Source of the DNA: Bacteroidia bacterium
GTDB lineage: Bacteria; Bacteroidota; Bacteroidia; Chitinophagales; Saprospiraceae
DNA length: 64,000 nt
Assembly (NCBI GenBank): GCA_030430845.1
Contig: JAUIKE010000007.1
Location: forward strand, 1-64,000
Direction: 5' to 3'
Made by a program: the position numbers and the translations under genes
The notes under the pieces: generated by a model
Told to the model about the DNA's origin: nothing
What the model saw: only the letters and a program-made list of their open reading frames with translations
Databases searched by the model: none
Shown: positions 16,545-24,436 of the stretch, in pieces
How the letters are laid out: every line of letters begins with the position of its first letter
Numbering within the stretch: position 1 is the stretch's first letter

Positions 16545-17675
16545 ATGAGGAAGTTTTTATCATTATTAGCAGCAGGATTTATGGGAGCTTGCCTGGCTTT
16601 GGGCTTAGGATGGTATATGATAAAGTCAAGCCAGATGCTAGATCAACCGTATAACGCATCTCTGGTGAAAAACCTCAATGTAGCTCCGCATACATCTAAT
16701 GTACCTTTCGATTTTAAAAAAGCGGCGGCTGAAGCTACTCCATCGGTGGTTCATATCCGGGCCAAAGGAAATAACAAAAGAGGCTCCGGAAATGATCGCT
16801 CCAACCGTTTCCGGTATTTCCCCGACGATCCCTTCTGGAATCCACTCAGAGAAGGTTCCGGATCCGGTGTGATCTATTCTTCCGACGGATACATCATTAC
16901 AAATAACCATGTGATAGAATTTGCCGATGAGATCGAAGTGACGCTTTCCGACAACCGGATCTATCAGGCCACCTTAATAGGACATGACGCAACAACTGAC
17001 CTGGCAGTTCTCAAAATAGAAGCCGATAATTTGCCACAAATGCAGATCGCTAATTCCGATCAGCTTGAGGTAGGAGAGTGGGTGCTGGCAGTAGGGAATC
17101 CTTTTGATCTTACTTCAACAGTTACTGCCGGAATCGTAAGCGCCAAAGGTCGCAACATCGAATTGATCGAAGGTAAATATGCCATCGAATCCTTTATTCA
17201 AACAGATGCTTCCGTTAATCCCGGGAATAGCGGCGGTGCCCTGGTAGATGTCAATGGACATCTTCTAGGTATCAATACAGCCATCGCAACCCGAAACGGC
17301 TCTTTCCAGGGTTATGCCTTTGCTATTCCTATCAACCTAGTAACGCGTATTGTTGATGATATTATCAAATTCGGTAATTATCAGCGGGCTTATCTGGGGG
17401 TATCAGTCGTTGAAATGGATAGCGAACTGGCTAAAGAAATGAGCGTGGATATTACTCAAGGGGTGCTCATCGAAGAAATTGTGGATGGCGGCTCCGCACA
17501 ATATGCCGGCTTACTACCTCAGGACATTATCATTGAAGTGGATCAACGACCCATCCTGGCAGCGACAGAACTACAGGAAATTATTGGGCGCGCCAGAGTT
17601 GGAGACACTTTAAATATCAAAGTTAATCGTAAAGGCCAAATAAAAAATATCCCAGTTCGGTTAAAATCAAAATAG
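16545..17675 (+). CDS. HtrA/DegP-like serine protease with one PDZ domain
   Basis: A 376-residue envelope protease and chaperone. An N-terminal membrane anchor or uncleaved signal (LLAAGFMGACLALGLGWYMI) places it on the periplasmic side. The trypsin-like domain has the catalytic triad at about His122 (NNHVIEF), Asp152 (DATTDLAVL) and Ser229 (NPGNSGGALVD). A single PDZ domain follows at about residues 280-370 (RAYLGVSVVEMD ... AGLLPQDIIIEVDQRPI). One PDZ and an anchor resemble DegS-type proteases, so it could act in envelope-stress sensing, but degradation of misfolded proteins is equally possible. Confidence 0.94.
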   Translation: MRKFLSLLAAGFMGACLALGLGWYMIKSSQMLDQPYNASLVKNLNVAPHTSNVPFDFKKAAAEATPSVVHIRAKGNNKRGSGNDRSNRFRYFPDDPFWNPLREGSGSGVIYSSDGYIITNNHVIEFADEIEVTLSDNRIYQATLIGHDATTDLAVLKIEADNLPQMQIANSDQLEVGEWVLAVGNPFDLTSTVTAGIVSAKGRNIELIEGKYAIESFIQTDASVNPGNSGGALVDVNGHLLGINTAIATRNGSFQGYAFAIPINLVTRIVDDIIKFGNYQRAYLGVSVVEMDSELAKEMSVDITQGVLIEEIVDGGSAQYAGLLPQDIIIEVDQRPILAATELQEIIGRARVGDTLNIKVNRKGQIKNIPVRLKSK

Positions 17676-17970
17676 GCTGTTTACAATTCCAACTATATTT
17701 CTTAACTTTAAGTAATTGTTAACTGAGGTATAGGAACGATATTTTCTGGCCACTGGTTATGCAAAGTAGAATCTTGAAGTATTTTCATCGCAGCAGTGAG
17801 GAAATACATGGATTTCAAGCTTCTTGGCATGTATTTGGTTAGTACCCATATAAAGAACTTGTTTAAAGTTGGTTTTTCGTTTTGTTTTGATGCGTCTGTC
17901 TTGCTAAACTGCAGACAGACGTTTTTTCTTTGCCTGTTCCCAGGCATTATTAGAAAAAACAGATTATATC
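17676..17970. other. Intergenic region between protease and comF
   Basis: About 295 bp hold no ORF with gene-like character on either strand; the minus ORF at 17708-17947 lacks family resemblance or a start signal. Near its end is the terminator at 17893-17927. Confidence 0.4.
17893..17927 (+). terminator. Intrinsic terminator
   Basis: The stem CGTCTGTCT / AGACAGACG with an 11-base loop is followed directly by TTTTTT. It reads on the plus strand and lies about 220 bp after the protease stop. It is the best terminator for that gene, or ends a short untranslated RNA between the two genes. Confidence 0.75.
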
Positions 17971-18687
17971 ATGACAAAAACGAACCAGAGAATTTTTCTA
18001 CAATTATTTACAGATCTTCGTCGTCTTTTTTTTCCCGATCTTTGCGTGTGTTGTTTGCAGCCTACCCCTTCACCTACCGAACTGCTTTGTATAAGATGTC
18101 TGGTGGATCTTCCCCATACTAATTTCCAAAAGGATGTAGAAAATCCTTTCACTGAGCGCTTTTTCGGCCGCCTTATTTTGGAGAGCGGTACGGCCTTATT
18201 TCATTTTGAAAAAAAAGGGAGGGTACAAAAGGTTATTCATGCCTTGAAGTATGGTAATCGACCGGATGTCGGGCGGTTGATGGGACAGATGCTCGGAAAA
18301 ACTATTCTGGGGGTTCCTCATTTTCAGGGATTGGATGCGATCATACCAGTACCGCTGCATCCGATGCGACAAAGAAAGCGGGGATATAACCAAAGCGCGT
18401 GTTTGGCTGAAGGGATTTCGACCGTACTAAAAATCCCTTTTTATGAAAATGCGCTTAGTAGGCTGGAGAATACTACCTCACAAACAAATAAATCACGTCT
18501 CGAACGCTTTCAAAACGTGGAAAGTGTGTTTGAGGTTTCGGAAAAGATGGATTTAAGAAATATGCACTTGTTATTAGTAGATGATGTACTCACAACAGGA
18601 GCCACATTGGAAGCCTGTGGAGCGGTTTTATTAAAAGAAAAAGGAGTGAGATTAAGTGTGGCAACATTGGCCATTGCTGAAAATTGA
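17971..18687 (+). CDS. comF: ComF family phosphoribosyltransferase-like protein
   Basis: A 238-residue ComF protein. The N-terminus has a four-cysteine zinc ribbon (LCVCCLQ ... LLCIRCL) at about residues 25-47. The central part contains VIHALKYGNRPDVGRLMGQ and IIPVPLHPMRQRKRGYNQS, both ComF hallmarks. The phosphoribosyltransferase signature LLLVDDVLTTGATLEAC is at about 201-217. ComF proteins are required for DNA uptake in transformable bacteria. No other competence gene is present in the window, so the role is inferred from the family only. Confidence 0.94.
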   Translation: MTKTNQRIFLQLFTDLRRLFFPDLCVCCLQPTPSPTELLCIRCLVDLPHTNFQKDVENPFTERFFGRLILESGTALFHFEKKGRVQKVIHALKYGNRPDVGRLMGQMLGKTILGVPHFQGLDAIIPVPLHPMRQRKRGYNQSACLAEGISTVLKIPFYENALSRLENTTSQTNKSRLERFQNVESVFEVSEKMDLRNMHLLLVDDVLTTGATLEACGAVLLKEKGVRLSVATLAIAEN

Positions 18688-18700
18688 AGGATAAAAATGT

Positions 18701-18843
18701 GTCGTCCCGAATTATGAGGATGATTTATAAATCCTTGCCTTTCAATTCGTTGTTGGTTTAATCGCGGACAACGAGCAACGAGCAACTAAATAGTTGAAAA
18801 GCAATACTTTATAAATTGCTTTAAAAATTCGGGATGATTCATG
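18701..18843. repeat. REP-like inverted doublet (copies 2 and 3)
   Basis: The unit at 18786-18843 matches 121-178. The unit at 18701-18748 is the same sequence in the opposite orientation (reverse complement begins TTGAAAGGCAAGG). The pair therefore faces each other around a 37-bp spacer containing ACAACGAGCAACGAGCAA. The paired, inverted layout resembles BIME-type arrangements of REP sequences. No transposase of the REP-associated family is present in the window. Confidence 0.6.
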
Positions 18844-18939
18844 CGAATCAGGGGTTAAGATGAGATGTTTAAAAAATCTATTAAAACCTAATCAACAATT
18901 ATTTTTTCACGTCGATTGGCCTCCTGATGATCGATTTGT

Positions 18940-19100
18940 TTGTGAGGTTCCGTAGGAACGATACATCAATAGCCCCACGCTTTAGCTTGGGGACGGTAGG
19001 GGGCACCCTAATTTATTCGCCCCAGCGAGGCAGAAACCCCGCCCCTACAGGGCTTCAACAATGTTTATACCCCTTCCCCCCAGTCTGAAGCCTGGGGTTA
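18940..19100. repeat. GC-rich palindromic repeat block
   Basis: Short palindromes occur in series: GTTCCGTAGGAAC, CCCCACGCTTTAGCTTGGGG, CGCCCCAGCGAGGC and CCCCAGTCTGAAGCCTGGGG. They resemble the block at about 46945-47215 in style (CCxxxxGCGGxG units around gene ends). It is non-coding; its function is unknown. Confidence 0.5.
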
Positions 19101-19207
19101 TTAAAAGATCCTGCTTATGGCAGGTTGATGATCTAAGTATGGTCCAAATAATTTCAAAATTGAACCATCCTCTTTTATCTCTTACCCCTGATTCGCATGA
19201 ATCATGT

Positions 19208-19921
19208 TTATCCTTCAACAAGGGTACCCACCTGCTCTCCTCTTACGATCCTTTCCAGATTTTCGTTTTTATTGATATCAAAAACGATGATAGGCAGATC
19301 ATTTTCGCGGCAAAGAGTAAAGGCTGTCATATCCATAACACTCAGGCCCATACTAATTACTTTTGCGAAAGAAATGGTATCAAACTTGGTAGCGTTCGGG
19401 TCTTTTTCGGGATCAGCCGAATAGATCCCGTCCACACGGGTACCTTTCAGGATAACCTCTGCATTGATCTCATTGGCACGCAGGGCAGCGGCCGAATCGG
19501 TTGTGAAGTAAGGGCTACCGGTGCCGGCAGAAAAGATAACCACCCTTCCTTTCTCGAGGTGGCGGATGGCCCGCCGGCGAATGTACGGCTCTGCAATCTG
19601 TTTCATTTCAATAGCTGAGATCAGGCGTGTAAAAACACCTTTTGATTCCAGGGAGCTTTGAAGAGCCATGCCGTTGATGACAGTCGCCATCATTCCCATG
19701 TAGTCACCCTGTACTCGTTCTATACCGGCTTTTTTGGCCTGGAGCCCGCGAAAAATATTCCCTCCTCCGATAACGACGGCTACCTGTACACCCGAATCGA
19801 CGAGCCCTTTTATTTGGATGCCATAATGATCAAGCATTTCCGGTACAATGCCGAAGGGCTGGTCACCCATTAAAGATTCGCCGCTCAATTTGAGAAGTAC
19901 TCTCTTATATTTTAAAGGCAT
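19208..19921 (-). CDS. pyrH: UMP kinase
   Basis: A 237-residue uridylate kinase of the amino-acid-kinase fold, phosphorylating UMP to UDP. The phosphate-binding KLSGESLMG lies at about residues 11-19 and [10 protein letters not shown] at about 49-58. Substrate residues sit in [20 protein letters not shown] near 131-150. It is the last gene of the rplM-rpsI-rpsB-tsf-pyrH block, but a strong terminator separates it from tsf, so it may also have its own promoter in the 180-bp gap. The frr gene that often follows pyrH is absent; a repeat region follows instead. Confidence 0.97.
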   Translation of the reverse strand: MPLKYKRVLLKLSGESLMGDQPFGIVPEMLDHYGIQIKGLVDSGVQVAVVIGGGNIFRGLQAKKAGIERVQGDYMGMMATVINGMALQSSLESKGVFTRLISAIEMKQIAEPYIRRRAIRHLEKGRVVIFSAGTGSPYFTTDSAAALRANEINAEVILKGTRVDGIYSADPEKDPNATKFDTISFAKVISMGLSVMDMTAFTLCRENDLPIIVFDINKNENLERIVRGEQVGTLVEG

Positions 19922-20062
19922 AAACGCTGAAATTAAGGATCAACAAAATAGGTTGATATATGGGTGTTGGCGTAAAGATTTGAGATTGATAGAAAACCAG
20001 GAACACCTATCTATGACAGGAAAAAGTTTTCACACAATCCTCAAAGGTATTCTTAAATTGAT

Positions 20063-20100
20063 AAAAAAAAAGCGAATTACTTCGGTAATTCGCTTTTTTA
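20063..20100 (-). terminator. Intrinsic terminator of tsf
   Basis: The stem AAAAAGCGAATTAC-TTCG-GTAATTCGCTTTTT has a UUCG tetraloop and runs of A and T on the two sides, three bases from the tsf stop at 20103. It is effective on the minus strand and probably also on the plus strand. Confidence 0.9.
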
Positions 20101-20102
20101 AT

Positions 20103-20933
20103 TTATCCAAGCATTACGTGTTTGAAGGCAGTAACCGTAAGGTTTTTATCTATGCTCTTCAGATAATCTGCAACGCTTTGTTTATTGTCTTTTACAAATT
20201 GCTGGTTGAGTAAGGTCTGCTCCTTAAAGAATTTATTCAATTTACCCATGGCAATTTTTTCAAGGATAGCTTCCGGCTTACCTTCCTGGCGAGCCTGCTC
20301 TTTACCGATTTCGATTTCTTTTTCGATAACGGTTTGATCAACTCCGTCTTTATCCAGTGCGATAGGCTTCATGGCTGCCACTTGCATCGCAACATCACGG
20401 CCTGCTGAAAGGTAGTCTTCATTGTCGATGTTCAAACCAACCAGTACAGCCGCTTTATTACCCATGTGGATATAAGGAGCTACTTGTTCGGCTTCCAGGC
20501 TTTCGTATTCAGCTAATTCAATTTTTTCACCGATCACACCCACTTGTTCAGTCACTTTCTCTCCAATGCTCATGCCACCAAAATCTTGCTGGAGCAATGA
20601 TTCTTTGTCAGCAGGGAATTTGTCCAGTGCAATTTCGCCGATCTTGCGGGTGAAGGCGATAAAATCTTCGTTTTTAGCAACAAAGTCAGTTTCGCAACTC
20701 ACTTTTACGATGATACCTTTTTTGCCATTATCTGCAACCAAGGCCAATACAACACCTTCGGTTGCCTCACGATCAGCTCTTTTAGCGGATAATTTTTCTC
20801 CTTTTTTACGAAGAATTTCAATTGCTTTATCGAAATCGCCTTCTGCTTCAGAGAGGGCTTTTTTACAGTCCATCATTCCTGCGCCGGTCATGTCACGCAG
20901 TTTTTTTACATCAGAAGCTGAGATAGTACTCAT
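20103..20933 (-). CDS. tsf: Translation elongation factor Ts
   Basis: A 276-residue EF-Ts, the nucleotide exchange factor for EF-Tu. The N-terminal UBA-like part has the signature KLRDMTGAGMMDCKKAL at about residues 10-26, followed by AIEILRKKG. The core contains VKVSCETDFVAKNEDF near 75-90, and the second half holds QVAAMKPIALDKDGV. Length is normal for the phylum. It lies downstream of rpsB on the same strand. Confidence 0.98.
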   Translation of the reverse strand: MSTISASDVKKLRDMTGAGMMDCKKALSEAEGDFDKAIEILRKKGEKLSAKRADREATEGVVLALVADNGKKGIIVKVSCETDFVAKNEDFIAFTRKIGEIALDKFPADKESLLQQDFGGMSIGEKVTEQVGVIGEKIELAEYESLEAEQVAPYIHMGNKAAVLVGLNIDNEDYLSAGRDVAMQVAAMKPIALDKDGVDQTVIEKEIEIGKEQARQEGKPEAILEKIAMGKLNKFFKEQTLLNQQFVKDNKQSVADYLKSIDKNLTVTAFKHVMLG

Positions 20934-21027
20934 TGGGTTCCTTCAGTTTTAGAAATAAACGAATAATATATATTTACTTTAACAAGGTGTATCATTGGCC
21001 TGAAGGCAAATGACACGGTTGTGGTTT

Positions 21028-21750
21028 CTAGTTGCTGGCCGCTTCTTTTTCGGCTTTAACCTGTTTGCGCTCTTCGAGCCCCTGACGGATGGCTTCCACT
21101 GCTGAGTTGACGATAATCTTTACAGATTTTGAAGCATCGTCATTGGCAGGGATAGGATAGTCAACCTGGTTGGGGTCGGAATTTGTATCCACGATACCGA
21201 AAGTACGCATGCCCAATTTATGAGCTTCCGCAACGGCAATGTGCTCATGATGGATGTCCACGATGAATATAGCAGCCGGCAGTCTGTTCAGGTTGGCAAT
21301 ACCGCCCAGTACCTTCTCCAGTTTGTTGCGCTCCCGGGTCAGGGTCAGGCGCTCCTTCTTGGTCATACTGGTGGCAGTAGTATCCGCCAGCATACGATCA
21401 ATGTTGTTCATTTTCTTCACTGAACGACGGATGGTGGAAAAGTTAGTCATCATACCTCCCAGCCAACGCTCCGTTACAAATGGCATACCCACGCTTTGGG
21501 CAGCAGTGGCAACGATATCACGTGCCTGCTTTTTGGTCGCTACAAACATGATCTTGCGGCCTGACTTGGCAATCTGGCGCAAGGCTGCATTGGAGCGGTC
21601 CATGCATTCAATAGTTCTATTGATATCGATGATGTGGATGCCGTTGCGCTCCATGAAGATATATGGAGACATTTTGGGGTTCCACTTCTTTTTTAAATGA
21701 CCGAAGTGTACGCCCGCATCCAAGAGTTCTTTATAAGTAGGTAAATTCAT
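21028..21750 (-). CDS. rpsB: 30S ribosomal protein S2
   Basis: A 240-residue S2 protein, needed for 30S assembly and binding of S1. The opening LLDAGVHFGHLKKKWNPKM and the block FVATKKQARDIV ... ERWLGGMMTNFSTI are diagnostic. The C-terminal NDDASKSVKIIVNSAVEAI is also typical. It lies between rpsI and tsf in the usual order. Confidence 0.98.
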   Translation of the reverse strand: MNLPTYKELLDAGVHFGHLKKKWNPKMSPYIFMERNGIHIIDINRTIECMDRSNAALRQIAKSGRKIMFVATKKQARDIVATAAQSVGMPFVTERWLGGMMTNFSTIRRSVKKMNNIDRMLADTTATSMTKKERLTLTRERNKLEKVLGGIANLNRLPAAIFIVDIHHEHIAVAEAHKLGMRTFGIVDTNSDPNQVDYPIPANDDASKSVKIIVNSAVEAIRQGLEERKQVKAEKEAASN

Positions 21751-21794
21751 TATCTAACTAATTAAATAATTCAAAGAAATAAGTCAACAGATGA

Positions 21795-22181
21795 TTAACG
21801 CTTACTGAACTGGAAGCTCTTTCTGGCCTTGGGCTTACCATATTTCTTGCGCTCTACAACGCGAGCATCCCGGGTCAGGAACTTCTTGTCCTTCAATGGT
21901 TTTCTGAAATCTTCATTCAGTTTGACCAGCGCACGGGCAATAGCCATGCGGACGGCCTCAGATTGTCCTTTGTATCCCCCGCCGTTGACATTTACTTTCA
22001 GGTCATAAATGTTCTCGGCTTCAATTGTTTTAAAAGGAGCCACAACATTGGTCTGAATGTGTATCTGTGGAAAATATTCTTTGTAATCTTTCCCGTTTAC
22101 AATAATCTTACCTTCTCCTTTTGTAAGATATACCCGGGCAACGGAGGCTTTTCTTCTCCCTATAGCATTGATCATTTCCAT
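21795..22181 (-). CDS. rpsI: 30S ribosomal protein S9
   Basis: A 128-residue S9 protein. Typical blocks are NAIGRRKASVARVYL at the start, GGGYKGQSEAVRMAIARAL in the middle and the basic tail RKKYGKPKARKSFQFSKR, whose terminal Lys-Arg reaches the P-site tRNA in ribosome structures. It is 20 bp downstream of rplM. Confidence 0.98.
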   Translation of the reverse strand: MEMINAIGRRKASVARVYLTKGEGKIIVNGKDYKEYFPQIHIQTNVVAPFKTIEAENIYDLKVNVNGGGYKGQSEAVRMAIARALVKLNEDFRKPLKDKKFLTRDARVVERKKYGKPKARKSFQFSKR

Positions 22182-22200
22182 ATCTTATCGTCCGCTTTTG

Positions 22201-22644
22201 TTAAAATTTAAGTGGTTCTGGATTTTGTGCCTCATGCGGATGTTCTGACCCGGCGTACACAAATAGTTTCTTGAACATCTGACGTCCAAGTGTATTCTTA
22301 GGCAACATGCCCTTTACCGCATTCTCAATGACGGCATAATTCTTTTGACTGTGCAGCTTAGAAGCCTTTACACGCTTTTGTCCACTTGGGTATCCGGAAA
22401 AAGTGATGTACTCTTTCTGCTCCCATTTTTTGCCCGTAAAACGCACTTTGTCTGCATTGATCACGATTACGTAATCGCCCGCGTCGAAATGAGGGGTATA
22501 CGAAGGTTTGTTTTTACCTCTCAGGACTGTAGCAATTTGAGAGCAAAGACGACCGACAACTTCGCCTTCCGCATCAACAACATACCATTTGCGCTCTACA
22601 GTTTCCTTGTTAGCCGACTTGGTTTTATAGCTTAATGTATCCAC
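22201..22644 (-). CDS. rplM: 50S ribosomal protein L13
   Basis: A 147-residue L13 protein beginning with a GTG codon (VDTLSYKTKS). This N-terminus is the one expected in Bacteroidota, so the GTG is the likely start. Blocks VVGRLCSQIATVLRGKNKPSYTPH and NAVKGMLPKNTLGRQMFKKL are diagnostic. It is the first gene of the translation operon; a good promoter and an 85-nt leader lie upstream. Confidence 0.97.
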   Translation of the reverse strand: MDTLSYKTKSANKETVERKWYVVDAEGEVVGRLCSQIATVLRGKNKPSYTPHFDAGDYVIVINADKVRFTGKKWEQKEYITFSGYPSGQKRVKASKLHSQKNYAVIENAVKGMLPKNTLGRQMFKKLFVYAGSEHPHEAQNPEPLKF

Positions 22645-22731
22645 GCTTAACCATTTAATAATTCAATAATATTCTTTGCTTTAACCCGCCCTCTTAACCG
22701 CTTTTTTCCCACGGCTCCCGAAAGGCAGGTG

Positions 22732-22763
22732 CAAAGGTAAATCTCTTTTTTACAATAAACAAG
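22732..22763 (-). promoter_or_regulatory. Promoter of the rplM operon
   Basis: On the minus strand TACCTTTG (plus-strand CAAAGGTA at 22732-22739) matches the Bacteroidota -7 motif TAnnTTTG, and a TTG about 20 bp further upstream fits the -33 element. The transcript would start near 22725 and have a leader of about 80 nt before the GTG of rplM. That leader contains GC-rich foldback sequence and could host ribosomal-protein feedback. Confidence 0.6.
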
Positions 22764-22867
22764 GAATTTTATAAAAAAAGTGCTTGTAGGGAAACGTAAA
22801 GTGCTGAAAAACAGTCGAAATTTCGCACAGGAATTTTAGAGGCAGAGAACTTGGAGCTTGTTTGAAA

Positions 22868-22922
22868 GGATTTTCTGGAGTGGGTAAAAGTGAGGAAAGA
22901 ATTTTTTGCACAACCCCCCTAC
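22868..22922. repeat. Degenerate half-copy of the GTTGTGTAAAA repeat
   Basis: GGATTTTCTGGAGTGGGTAAAAGTGAGGAAAGAATTTTTTGCACAACCCC aligns with the right half of the 46585 copy (ATTTTCTGGGGCGGGTAAAAACGAGGAACGAGTTTTTACACAACCCC). The left half is missing, so this is a remnant. Confidence 0.55.
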
Positions 22923-23018
22923 AAAAAATAAGACAAAGAGGATGCCCGAATTAATACCCAGGCATCTCTTTGATCAGTAAGGGTGGGGAAATGCTTATTA
23001 TTATGTTTTTTTGCTGAA

Positions 23019-23056
23019 CGCTTTTCTGAGAAAAAATTTGCTTTTTCAGAAAAGCG
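23019..23056. terminator. Hairpin in the rplM-fni spacer
   Basis: The arms CGCTTTTCTG and CAGAAAAGCG enclose an A- and T-rich loop that can extend the pairing. No adjacent gene end explains it. Confidence 0.35.
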
Positions 23057-23322
23057 CACATCAATAAAAAACAATTGAGGTCAAATCCGACACAAACGGA
23101 TGAGACAGCTCCGCTTAGGAACTTTCCATATGAAGGGAAAAAGAATGAAATATAGAAAATTGTGAGATTACGACGGAAGGGTGGTGTCAACCGGGACCAA
23201 ATTACACATTATTCTATGGATAAAAAAGAAAGATGAACCATTTATTTGACTTATTGTTTCAACTGCGCAACTGACAGAGGAAGCCCAAAGTGCTTCTTTC
23301 TGTATCCCGAGCAAATTTAGTT

Positions 23323-23330
23323 TACCTTTG
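23323..23330 (+). promoter_or_regulatory. -7 promoter element of the mevalonate cluster
   Basis: TACCTTTG matches TAnnTTTG, 26 bp before the fni ATG. The -33 element is not clear. It probably drives fni, mvaA and the GHMP kinase gene. Confidence 0.5.
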
Positions 23331-23356
23331 TATTTAAGTTTACTTCAAAATTTTTT

Positions 23357-24436
23357 ATGGCTAGATTAGAGGAAACCAACATTAAAAATCCAATTATCAG
23401 CGTGAAAGATGACGACCCTACAGCTTCCGAGCGGAAGCGTGATCATATTGAGCTTGCTTTTCGGTCTCAGATTGAACAGGCAGCTTTGGACGGTCGTTTT
23501 TACTACGAACCGCTCTTGTCAGCCCATCCCCAAAAAGGGAGTTGGCCCTCTTTTTCCTTTCTTGGTAAAAAGATGAAAGCCCCTATTTGGGTATCCAGTA
23601 TGACAGGAGGGACAGCTATGGCACGGACCATTAATCATAACCTGGCTCGAGCCTGCGGGGATTTCGGAATGGGTATGGGACTCGGCTCTTGCCGTGCCCT
23701 CCTAAGCAGTGATGATACATTAGAGGATTTTAATGTTCGCCACCTGATTGGAGAAGAACATCCCTTGTTTGCCAATTTGGGCGTTGCCCAGATCGAGCAA
23801 TTGATCGAAGCAGGACAATTGGACCTCGTCCGGGTCATGATCGATAAGCTTCAGGCCGACGGCCTGATCGTGCATGTCAATCCTATGCAGGAGTGGTTGC
23901 AGCCCGAAGGAGATCGGTTCCAACATCCTCCGATTGAGACGATCAGCAGGCTGCTTGAAAAAGCCGATTATCCCATTGTTGTAAAAGAAGTGGGGCAGGG
24001 AATGGGGCTTGAAAGCCTGAGAGCTTTGCTCCAATTGCCTCTGGCCGCAGTCGACTTTGCCGCCAATGGAGGGACTAATTTTGCCAAGCTGGAATTGCTT
24101 AGAAGTGATCCCCCAAAGCATCAGATCTATGAAAGCCTGGCCAATGTAGGACATAGTGCAGAGGAGATGATGCATCTGACCAATCAATTAGTGACAGAAC
24201 TCGGCGAGGACCTGGCCTGCCCGGAAATCATCATTTCCGGAGGAGTACGGACCTTCCTGGATGGATATTTTCTAATAGAAAGCGTACATTTACCCGCTGT
24301 TTACGGACAAGCTTCTGCGTTTTTGAAGCATGCCCGGGCAGATTACGACAGTTTGTACCAATATGTAAGCGCCCAGATCCGAGGTCTGGAGTTGGCTAAA
24401 GCTTATTTAAAGTGCAAAATATGCAAGACAAAATAG
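23357..24436 (+). CDS. fni: Type 2 isopentenyl-diphosphate delta-isomerase
   Basis: A 359-residue FMN-dependent enzyme interconverting IPP and DMAPP. Typical blocks are ERKRDHIELAF near the start, WVSSMTGGTAMARTINHNLARACGDFGMGMGLGSC (FMN loop), VHVNPMQEWLQPEGDR and IVVKEVGQGMG. The late VRTFLDGYFLIES replaces the usual GGIRTGxD segment. It is followed by HMG-CoA reductase with overlapping reading frames, supporting a mevalonate-pathway operon. Type 2 isomerases are common in bacteria with this pathway. Confidence 0.95.
   Translation: MARLEETNIKNPIISVKDDDPTASERKRDHIELAFRSQIEQAALDGRFYYEPLLSAHPQKGSWPSFSFLGKKMKAPIWVSSMTGGTAMARTINHNLARACGDFGMGMGLGSCRALLSSDDTLEDFNVRHLIGEEHPLFANLGVAQIEQLIEAGQLDLVRVMIDKLQADGLIVHVNPMQEWLQPEGDRFQHPPIETISRLLEKADYPIVVKEVGQGMGLESLRALLQLPLAAVDFAANGGTNFAKLELLRSDPPKHQIYESLANVGHSAEEMMHLTNQLVTELGEDLACPEIIISGGVRTFLDGYFLIESVHLPAVYGQASAFLKHARADYDSLYQYVSAQIRGLELAKAYLKCKICKTK

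Larger units (their letters stand above)
18688..19207. other. 520-bp non-coding region built of repeats
   Basis: No gene is supported. It comprises a REP-like inverted doublet (18701-18843), GC-rich palindromic units (about 18940-19100) and a closing inverted match: GATTCATGCGAATCAGGGGT near 18834-18855 is complementary to ACCCCTGATTCGCATGAATC near 19183-19203. The whole stretch is therefore flanked by short inverted repeats, as a non-autonomous element or a composite of several would be. Confidence 0.6.
22764..23322. other. Intergenic region between rplM and fni
   Basis: About 560 bp with no supported gene; the minus ORF at 22951-23190 is Phe-rich with no family features. It contains a decayed half-copy of the GTTGTGTAAAA repeat near 22868-22922 and a hairpin at 23019-23056 (CGCTTTTCTG / CAGAAAAGCG). 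Confidence 0.5.

Noticed and set aside
22951-23190. 79-residue minus-strand ORF between rplM and fni
   Set aside because: Phe/Ser-rich low-information translation over a hairpin and A/T runs; no recognisable domain.
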